In this document: one piece after another, positions 49,254 to 55,731 of the stretch
How positions within the stretch are numbered: the first letter of the stretch is position 1
Layout: each line of letters opens with the position of its first letter
Origin: Paucibacter sp. KBW04
Lineage (GTDB): Bacteria; Pseudomonadota; Gammaproteobacteria; Burkholderiales; Burkholderiaceae_C
NCBI RefSeq assembly: GCF_003852425.1
Contig: NZ_QAJN01000003.1
Span: forward strand, 62,001 to 126,000
Direction of reading: 5' to 3'
Length of the DNA: 64,000 nucleotides
Notes under the pieces: generated by a model
Databases searched by the model: none
What the model saw: only the letters and a program-made list of their open reading frames with translations
What the model was told of the DNA's origin: nothing
Made by a program: the position numbers and the translations under genes

Positions 49254-49286
49254 AACAGGGCTTGATCCCCAAGCCCTGTTTTCTTT
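49254..49286 (+). terminator. Intrinsic terminator/attenuator in the argD leader
   Basis: AACAGGGCTT (49254-49263), loop GATCCCC, AAGCCCTGTT (49271-49280), then TTCTTT. A perfect 10-bp stem with a U-rich tail lies 28 bases before the argD ATG on the coding strand, so it would stop argD-argF transcription unless prevented. The upstream stem could act as a competing structure. No arginine-rich leader peptide was found. Confidence 0.75.
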
Positions 49287-49313
49287 AGCCCTAACCTCTT
49301 TGATGGAGAGTTG

Positions 49314-50531
49314 ATGAACGCGCCTGTTGTCGCCGTGCCCGCACCGTCCGAACCGCATGTGATGCAAACCTATGGCCGCCTGCCCATTGCCCTGTCGCAT
49401 GGCCAAGGCTGCTGGGTCTGGGACGTGAACGGCCGACGATACCTGGATGGCCTGGGTGGCATCGCGGTCAACACCCTGGGCCACGCCCACCCGCGTCTGG
49501 TGCCGGCCTTGCAAGAGCAGGTGGCCAAGCTGATTCACACCAGCAACTACTACCATGTGCCCCTGCAAGAAGAGCTGGCGGCCAAGCTGTGTGAGTTGTC
49601 GGGCCTCGATGTGGCCTTCTTCTGCAATAGCGGCCTGGAAGCGAATGAGGCGGCCTTGAAGATCGCCCGCAAATTCGGTCACGACCGCGGCAACCACAAC
49701 CCAGAACTGCTGGTGTTTGATGGCGCCTTCCACGGCCGCTCCATCGCCACCCTCTCGGCCACCGCCAACCCCAAGATCCATGCCGGCTTCGGCCCCCTGG
49801 TGCCGGGCTTTGTACGCGTGCCCTTGAACGATATTGCGGCGGTGGAGGCGGCCCTCAAAGCGCACCCGAACATCACCGGCATCTTTCTGGAGACCATCCA
49901 GGGCGAAGGCGGTGTGAACCCGGCGCGCATCGAGTTCCTGCAAGGGCTGCGCCGCATCTGCGACGAGCACGACATCTTGCTGATGCTGGACGAGGTGCAA
50001 TGCGGCATCGGCCGCACCGGCAAATGGTTCGCCCACCAGTGGGCCGGCATTCGGCCCGACGTGATGCCCCTGGCCAAGGGCCTGGGCTCGGGCGTTCCGA
50101 TCGGCGCCGTGGTTTGCGGCCCGCGTGCGGCCAAGGTCATGCAGCCCGGCAATCACGGCACCACTTTTGGCGGCAACCCCCTGGCCATGCGCGCCGGCGT
50201 GGAGACGCTGAAGATCATGAGTGAGGACAATCTGCTGACCAATGCCGCCGAGGTCGGCGCGGTGCTGAAGACGGCCTTGCAAGAAGGCTTGAGCGGCGTG
50301 GCCGGCGTGAACGAGATTCGCGGCCAGGGCCTGATGCTGGGCATCGAGTTGGATCGCCCCTGCGGCGCCCTGCTGCTGCGCGCGGCCGAGGCCGGCCTGA
50401 TGATCAGCGTCACCGCCGACCGCGTCGTGCGCCTGGTGCCGCCGCTGATTCTGAGCGCCGATGAAGCGCGCCAGATCGCGACCCTGCTGGTGCCGGTGAT
50501 CAAGACCTTTCTTTCGGAGCCCAAGCCATGA
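49314..50531 (+). CDS. argD: Acetylornithine aminotransferase
   Basis: PLP enzyme of arginine synthesis converting N-acetylglutamate semialdehyde to N-acetylornithine; many also act in lysine synthesis. The 405-residue class III aminotransferase has YLDGLGGIAVNTLGHAHP, CNSGLEANEAALK, the LMLDEVQCGIGRTG segment and the PLP Lys in LAKGLGSG. The ATG at 49314 follows GGAGAG. It overlaps argF by four bases and lies behind an attenuator-like hairpin. Confidence 0.95.
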   Translation: MNAPVVAVPAPSEPHVMQTYGRLPIALSHGQGCWVWDVNGRRYLDGLGGIAVNTLGHAHPRLVPALQEQVAKLIHTSNYYHVPLQEELAAKLCELSGLDVAFFCNSGLEANEAALKIARKFGHDRGNHNPELLVFDGAFHGRSIATLSATANPKIHAGFGPLVPGFVRVPLNDIAAVEAALKAHPNITGIFLETIQGEGGVNPARIEFLQGLRRICDEHDILLMLDEVQCGIGRTGKWFAHQWAGIRPDVMPLAKGLGSGVPIGAVVCGPRAAKVMQPGNHGTTFGGNPLAMRAGVETLKIMSEDNLLTNAAEVGAVLKTALQEGLSGVAGVNEIRGQGLMLGIELDRPCGALLLRAAEAGLMISVTADRVVRLVPPLILSADEARQIATLLVPVIKTFLSEPKP

Positions 50532-51490
50532 AGCCCGGATCCGCCCTGATGCGGCATTACTTGCAGTTCAAGGACTTCCGCGCCGAGGAGTACGCGCATC
50601 TGTTCGAGCGCGCCGCCATCATCAAGCGCCGCTTCAAGAACTACGAGCGCTACCAGCCCCTGGCCGACCGCAGCCTGGCCATGATCTTCGAGAAGGCCAG
50701 CACCCGCACCCGGGTCAGCTTTGAGGCCGGCATGTACCAGATGGGCGGCTCGGTGGTGCACCTGACCACCGGCGACAGCCAGCTGGGCCGGGCCGAGCCC
50801 ATCGAGGACAGCGCGCGAGTGATCAGCCGCATGGTGGACATCGTGATGATCCGCACCTTTGAGCAGACCAAGATCGAGCGCTTTGCCGCCCACTCGCGGG
50901 TGCCGGTGATCAATGGCCTGACGAATGAGTTCCACCCCTGCCAAATCCTGGCCGATCTGTTCACCTTCATCGAAGCGCGTGGCATGAACCGCCGCGGCAT
51001 CGTCGATGTGGACTGCCTGAAAGGCCGTGTCGTGGCCTGGGTGGGTGACGGCAACAATATGGCCAATACCTGGCTGCAGGCGGCGGAGATTTTGGGCTTC
51101 ACCGTCCACGTCAGCACGCCTAGCGGCTATGAGGTGGACCCGGCCGTGGCCGGCATCCAGAACAAGGACTGCTACAAGGTCTTTAAAAACCCCTTGGACG
51201 CCTGCCGTGATGCCGATCTGGTCACCACCGATGTGTGGACCAGCATGGGCTATGAGGCCGAGAACGATGCCCGCCGCACCGCCTTTGCCGACTGGTGCGT
51301 GGATGCCGAGATGATGGGCGTAGCCAAGCCCGACGCCCTCTTCATGCACTGCCTGCCGGCGCACCGCGGTGAGGAGGTGACGGCCGAAGTCATCGACGGC
51401 CCCCAATCCGTCGTCTGGGATGAGGCGGAAAATCGCATGCATGTGCAAAAGGCACTCATGGAGTACCTTTTGCTGGGCCGAATCGGCTGA
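50528..51490 (+). CDS. argF: Ornithine carbamoyltransferase
   Basis: Makes citrulline from ornithine and carbamoyl phosphate. The 320-residue enzyme has the carbamoyl-phosphate motif STRTRVSFE, the HPCQ motif and the ornithine-site HCLPAHRGEEV. The last 19 codons plus stop (51431-51490) are repeated 163 bases downstream with only synonymous changes. The copy inside the gene uses rarer codons (CTC, CTT, TTG, GCA) than the displaced copy, suggesting that the functional 3' end was brought in by an insertion. Confidence 0.96.
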   Translation: MKPGSALMRHYLQFKDFRAEEYAHLFERAAIIKRRFKNYERYQPLADRSLAMIFEKASTRTRVSFEAGMYQMGGSVVHLTTGDSQLGRAEPIEDSARVISRMVDIVMIRTFEQTKIERFAAHSRVPVINGLTNEFHPCQILADLFTFIEARGMNRRGIVDVDCLKGRVVAWVGDGNNMANTWLQAAEILGFTVHVSTPSGYEVDPAVAGIQNKDCYKVFKNPLDACRDADLVTTDVWTSMGYEAENDARRTAFADWCVDAEMMGVAKPDALFMHCLPAHRGEEVTAEVIDGPQSVVWDEAENRMHVQKALMEYLLLGRIG

Positions 51491-51593
51491 CAAGCCGAGT
51501 AGGTCCTGGCCCGGCAGGGCCGCATGCGATTTGGGGTGCACTCACATTGCCCTTGGGCAATGTGAAGCCGCGATAGCGGCGTGTGCACACCAA
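51491..51593 (+). mobile_element. Palindrome-rich insert between duplicated argF ends
   Basis: A 103-base segment separates the two argF 3' ends. It contains a perfect 10-bp hairpin CACATTGCCC-TT-GGGCAATGTG (51543-51564), a second stem GCCGC-GATA-GCGGC (51567-51580), and imperfect outer arms (TTGGGGTGCAC near 51531 against GTGTGCACACCAAAA near 51581). There is no ORF of note. Together with the flanking duplication it looks like a small non-autonomous inserted element or the remnant of a larger one. Confidence 0.5.
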
Positions 51594-51653
51594 AACAGAA
51601 TGCACGTGCAGAAGGCGCTGATGGAGTACCTGCTGCTGGGTCGAATCGGCTGA
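51594..51653 (+). pseudogene. Displaced duplicate of the argF 3' end
   Basis: These 60 bases encode NRMHVQKALMEYLLLGRIG and stop, identical in protein to the argF end at 51431-51490. The two DNA copies match at 50 of 60 positions; all ten differences are synonymous. Codons here are the GC-rich ones preferred in this genome, and the native-looking terminator lies just after, so this is probably the original argF end. Confidence 0.85.
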
Positions 51654-51674
51654 AGCAAGACACTGACCATCGAC

Positions 51675-51707
51675 AGGCCCTGGCGCTCACAGCCCGGGCC
51701 TTTTTTT
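51675..51707 (+). terminator. Terminator of the argD-argF operon
   Basis: AGGCCC (51675-51680) pairs with GGGCCT (51696-51701), with inner pairing, followed by seven T. It lies after the displaced argF end, not directly after the functional stop. Confidence 0.8.
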
Positions 51708-51767
51708 CGCCCCTTCCTAGCGAAAACACTTCAGTCTGCCGTCAGCGATTCATGGCAAGCTGAGGCC

Positions 51768-52511
51768 ATGAAGATTGCACTGATTTCCGACCTGCACGCC
51801 AACCGCGAAGCCTTCACTGCCGTGCTGGAGCATGCACAGAACGCCGGTGTCGACAGCTACGCCCTGCTGGGCGATTTCGTGGGCTATGGCGGCGACCCGA
51901 GTTGGGTGGTGGACCGGGTGCGTGAGCTGGTCGCACAGGGCGCGGTGGCGGTGATGGGCAACCATGATCTGGCCACCGTCAAAGGCCTGGCGCCCACCAT
52001 GCGCGAGGAAGCGCGAGAAGCCGTGGCCTGGACCCATGCGCAGCTGCGGGCAGACCAGCTGGAGTTTCTGGCCCAGCTGCCCATGAGCATCGCCAAGCAA
52101 GACCGTTTGTTCGTGCACGCCAATGCCTATGCCCCGGCGGGTTGGGAGTACATCCAGGGCCGGCTGGAGGCCATGCGCAGCCTGCAAGCCACCGAATGCC
52201 GCTACACCTTTTGCGGCCATATGCATGAGCCCATGCTCTACCACCTCTCGGGCACGGGCAAGGCGGGCGAGTTCACGCCCGCGCCCGGCACGCCCATCCC
52301 CTTGCTGCCGAATCGGCAATGGCTGGTGATTCCGGGCTCCTGCGGCCAGCCGCGCGACGGCAACCCTGCCGCCTGCTACGCCATCTTCGACAGCGAGCGC
52401 AGCGAACTGGCCTTTCAGCGCGTGCCCTACGACATCGAGAGCGCCGCCGCCCGCATCCGCGCCGCCGGCCTGCCCGAGCGCCTGGCTCAGCGCCTGAGCC
52501 AGGGCGAGTAA
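51768..52511 (+). CDS. Calcineurin-like metallophosphoesterase
   Basis: Two-metal phosphoesterase of 247 residues in the YfcE/ApaH-like group. Metal and active-site motifs are SDLHAN (residues 8-13), LGDFVGYG, GNHD and CGHMHEP. The substrate may be a phosphodiester or a phosphoprotein. It stands 43 bases before the kinase-USP gene on the same strand, so a reversing phosphatase role toward that kinase is conceivable but unproven. Confidence 0.87.
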   Translation: MKIALISDLHANREAFTAVLEHAQNAGVDSYALLGDFVGYGGDPSWVVDRVRELVAQGAVAVMGNHDLATVKGLAPTMREEAREAVAWTHAQLRADQLEFLAQLPMSIAKQDRLFVHANAYAPAGWEYIQGRLEAMRSLQATECRYTFCGHMHEPMLYHLSGTGKAGEFTPAPGTPIPLLPNRQWLVIPGSCGQPRDGNPAACYAIFDSERSELAFQRVPYDIESAAARIRAAGLPERLAQRLSQGE

Positions 52512-52554
52512 GGCCAGGGCCTCCGCAAAAACCCAAGACCAAGGACAGCACGCA

Positions 52555-54057
52555 ATGGCCAGCACAGGCATCCAGAGCAGCAGCGGTACGCAGAGTTTTG
52601 GCGCCTCCCCTGGCGCCAGCGCCAGCCAAACGCCGGTCGGTACGCTGGAGCCGGGTCTGGTGCTGGACGGTTTTCGCCTGATCGAGCGCCTGCATCAGGG
52701 TGGCATGGCCAATCTCTGGAGCGTGGCCCGGGTCGAGCCGGTGGCGGGCGAGGACTTCCCGCTGATGATGAAGGTGCCGCGCATCAAGGGTGGTGAAGAT
52801 CCCGCCACCATCGTCGGCTTTGAGGTCGAGCAGATGCTGATGCCCGCGCTCAAAGGCAGCCATGTTCCGCGCTTCGTGGCGCGCGGTGACTGGACCCGTC
52901 AAGCCTATATCGTGATGGAGCATATCGAGGGCCAGTCCCTGCGGCCGCGCCTGGACGAAGCCCCCCTGCCCTTGGACGAGGTCATCAAGATCGGCATCCA
53001 GGTCGCCAATGCCTTGCAGGATCTGCATCGCCAGCATGTGGTGCATCTGGACATCAAGCCCAGCAACATCATGCTCAGAGCCAATGGCGAAGTCGTGTTG
53101 GTGGACTTCGGTCTGTCCCGCCACGACCATCTGCCCGATCTGCTGGAAGAAGAGTTCGCCCTGCCCATGGGCACCGGCCCCTATATGTCGCCCGAACAGG
53201 TGCAGTTTGTGCGCAATGACCCGCGCAGCGATCTCTTTGCCCTGGGCGTCATGCTCTACCACCTGGCCACCGGGGAGCGCCCTTTTGGCCAGCCCAACTC
53301 GGTGCGCGGCCTGCGCCGGCGGCTCTATATCGACCCGGTGCCACCACGTGCCATCGACCCCGAGCTGCCACCCTGGTTCCAGGAGGTGGTGTTGCACTGC
53401 CTGGAGGTCAAGCCCGAGCGCCGCTACCAAAGCGCTGCCCAATTGGCCCTGGACCTACAACACCCCGAGGGTGTGGTGCTGACCAAACGGGCCGAACGCA
53501 TGAACACCAGCAGCAGCGTGAAGACGCTCAAGCGCTGGTTTTTTGCCCTGGGCGCCGAACCCAGCATCCAGACCAGCACCACCGTGCAGGTGGAACGCAG
53601 CCCCATCATCATGGCGGCGGTGGATACCGAGAACGCCACCCCCGTCCTGCTGGAGCAGCTGCGTGAGGTGGTGCGACGCATGGTGCAGACCGAGCCCGGC
53701 GCCCGCCTGGCCTGCGTCAGCGTGATGAAGACGGCCCGCATCGGCATGGACGAGCTGACCGACAAGGACGGCAAAAGCGTACACGTCAAGCAGCTGATCG
53801 CCCTCAAGCACTGGGCCCGCCCCATCAGCAAGGCCTTGAATCTGGAAGACGGGCGCCTGACCTTCCATGTGCTGGAAGCCCCTGACGCGGCCACCGCCAT
53901 CATCGACTTCGCCGCCAAAAACGGGGTCGATCACATCGTCATGGGCGCACGCGGCGCCTCGGCCTTGCGGCGCTATCTGGGCAGCGTCTCGGCCCAGGTG
54001 GTGACGCAGTCGGAGTGCAGCGTGACGGTGGTGAGGGAGTCGGCCAGCGGCACGTAA
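52555..54057 (+). CDS. Ser/Thr protein kinase fused to universal stress protein domain
   Basis: A 500-residue fusion without membrane segments. The N-terminal Ser/Thr-rich leader is followed by a Hanks-type kinase: Gly loop LHQGGMANLW, VAIK-like MMKVPR, catalytic loop HLDIKPSN (164-171), VDFG (183-186), a PYMSPEQ activation segment and a conserved DLFALGVMLYHLATG helix. From about residue 349 a UspA domain follows (PIIMAAVDTEN), ending with the ATP-binding signature GARGASALRRYLGS (464-477). Catalytic residues are intact in both. A USP acting as nucleotide- or stress-sensing input to the kinase is inference. Confidence 0.92.
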   Translation: MASTGIQSSSGTQSFGASPGASASQTPVGTLEPGLVLDGFRLIERLHQGGMANLWSVARVEPVAGEDFPLMMKVPRIKGGEDPATIVGFEVEQMLMPALKGSHVPRFVARGDWTRQAYIVMEHIEGQSLRPRLDEAPLPLDEVIKIGIQVANALQDLHRQHVVHLDIKPSNIMLRANGEVVLVDFGLSRHDHLPDLLEEEFALPMGTGPYMSPEQVQFVRNDPRSDLFALGVMLYHLATGERPFGQPNSVRGLRRRLYIDPVPPRAIDPELPPWFQEVVLHCLEVKPERRYQSAAQLALDLQHPEGVVLTKRAERMNTSSSVKTLKRWFFALGAEPSIQTSTTVQVERSPIIMAAVDTENATPVLLEQLREVVRRMVQTEPGARLACVSVMKTARIGMDELTDKDGKSVHVKQLIALKHWARPISKALNLEDGRLTFHVLEAPDAATAIIDFAAKNGVDHIVMGARGASALRRYLGSVSAQVVTQSECSVTVVRESASGT

Positions 54058-54066
54058 ACTGCCGCC

Positions 54067-54405
54067 ATGCCCGAACTGAAATCCAACCCCTGCATCAGCT
54101 GCGGCGCCTGCTGCGCCAGCTATACCGTGGACTTTGCTCGTCAGGAATTGCAAAGCGAAGGAGGCTGCGTGCCCGACGGCCTGGCGGTGGAGCTGAACGA
54201 CAGCCTGGCCCGTATGCGCGGCACCGATCACGCGCGGCCACGCTGCGCCGCCCTGGTGGGCAAGGTGGGCGAGCAGGCCTCCTGCGGCATTTACGAATGG
54301 CGGCCGGCGCCCTGCCGCGAGTTCGGCCTGCGTGCGCCCATGGGCTTGGGCGACGATGCCTGCAGCCGTGCGCGGGCGCGGCACGGCCTGCCGCCCTTGA
54401 ACTGA
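54067..54405 (+). CDS. YkgJ-family cysteine-cluster protein
   Basis: A 112-residue cytoplasmic protein with the family metal-binding start CISCGACC (CxxCxxCC), a further Cys in GGCVPDG, RCAALVG, SCGIYEWRPAPCREFG and a terminal CSRARA. The family (COG0727) is predicted to bind iron-sulfur or zinc. It starts 10 bases after the kinase-USP stop and is probably in that operon. Convergent with the TPR lipoprotein, 7 bases apart. Confidence 0.88.
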   Translation: MPELKSNPCISCGACCASYTVDFARQELQSEGGCVPDGLAVELNDSLARMRGTDHARPRCAALVGKVGEQASCGIYEWRPAPCREFGLRAPMGLGDDACSRARARHGLPPLN

Positions 54406-54411
54406 ACAAGC

Positions 54412-55611
54412 TCAACGCATGCGGGTGCGTTGCTGTGCATTCAGCCAATCCAGCTTGGCCGAGTAGGTGGCGCGATCCTTGTTGGTATTGCTGTTGTCCA
54501 CCGCCATGCCCATTTGCTTGCGTGCGGCGCTCAAATCACCCAGTCCGTAACTGGCCAAGGCGGCCCAGAAGTGGAACTCGGGCACATAGGCGGAGCGGGC
54601 GATTTCTTTATCGAAGTACTCCTTGGCCGATTTGAAATCGGCCGCATGCATGGCCAAGACGCCCAGATCGAAATAGCGGTAAGGCGGATAGGGCTGCAGC
54701 TCCTTGAGCCTGGCCAGCAGGGTTTCGCTCTCGGCGGATCGCCCCAGGTCTCTGAGGATCAGGGCCAGATTGGACATGGCCTGCGCATTTGCCGGCTCCT
54801 GGGCCAAGACATAACGCAGCGGTGCCTCGGCCTCGGCCGCGTGGCCAGCGCGGCGGTAAAGCACGGCCAGCGTGTTGTAAGCAGCCAGCAGCTTGGGTTC
54901 TTGCACCAAGGCTTCGCGCACCCAGGCATAGGCCTCGTCCAGTTCGCCGGCCAGCATGGTTTCGGCCGCCCGGTTATTGAGGTACATGGCCAGGATGCTG
55001 CTCTCCTCGATCACCCGGTTGCGCTGAAAGCGACGCTCCTCGGCGGGCACAAAATCGACGGTCAGCAGATCGGGATCGCCAACCACATTGCGCTGATCCA
55101 TCATGCGCCGACCCAGGCTCAGATTCACATGACCGCTGAGCACAAACACGCCCTCGCTGCGGGTCCAGAACTCATCCACATAGACGCTTTGGTAGCGCAA
55201 GGGCAGATCCAGATGTTTGGCGAAGGCCGCCGTCATGATGACCAGGGACAGGCAGTTGCCCTGCCTGGCATCAAAGGCCTCGCTGGCATTGCGGGTCATG
55301 CTGGACTCGTACTCCAGGCGCAATTCCTGCTTGTTGTAGAGCGCGTCCAACAAACCCTGGCGGGCCCCCTTGCTGCGCAGCTGGCCCACAATGTCTTGGT
55401 CCACATACTTGAGCATCTGCGGGCTCAGGGCAAAGACGCGGCTGACGTCCACCGCTTGCTTGGGTGCTTTGAACAAGCTGTCATGCAAAAAAGCTTGCTG
55501 CACCGGCGCCTTCGGCGGCGGGGGCGCCGAGGCACAGCCAGTCAAGAGGCCGGCGCAGACGCTGGCCAAGGCGAGCAAAAAAGGAGCAAGGAATGCACGC
55601 GAGGGCTTCAT
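54412..55611 (-). CDS. TPR-repeat lipoprotein with transglutaminase-like region
   Basis: Predicted lipoprotein of 399 residues. The signal ends in a lipobox LLTGC (Cys modified) with Ala/Ser at +2, favouring the outer membrane. The middle region (EAFDARQGNCLSLVIMTAAFAKHLDLP) resembles transglutaminase-like proteins with Cys in GNCLSL, followed by several TPR units (AYNTLAVLYRRAGHAAEAEAPL and others). The start ATG at 55611 is preferred. Function unknown; TPR lipoproteins often scaffold envelope complexes. Confidence 0.85.
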   Translation of the reverse strand: MKPSRAFLAPFLLALASVCAGLLTGCASAPPPPKAPVQQAFLHDSLFKAPKQAVDVSRVFALSPQMLKYVDQDIVGQLRSKGARQGLLDALYNKQELRLEYESSMTRNASEAFDARQGNCLSLVIMTAAFAKHLDLPLRYQSVYVDEFWTRSEGVFVLSGHVNLSLGRRMMDQRNVVGDPDLLTVDFVPAEERRFQRNRVIEESSILAMYLNNRAAETMLAGELDEAYAWVREALVQEPKLLAAYNTLAVLYRRAGHAAEAEAPLRYVLAQEPANAQAMSNLALILRDLGRSAESETLLARLKELQPYPPYRYFDLGVLAMHAADFKSAKEYFDKEIARSAYVPEFHFWAALASYGLGDLSAARKQMGMAVDNSNTNKDRATYSAKLDWLNAQQRTRMR

Positions 55612-55731
55612 GGCGACTCCTTGAAAAGGCGCTTGAAAACGCTTGAACACAAGCCTCTTGATCCTAGCCCAAACCCCTGTTTTTGACAGCGCCGTGACAA
55701 GGTCGCCGCCAGGCCCAGCTAAAGATTGGCT

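Noticed and set aside
51420-51653. 77-codon frame ending in the argF C-terminal peptide
   Set aside because: Its first part reads argF out of frame. Only the last 19 codons are meaningful, and they are treated as a displaced argF end.
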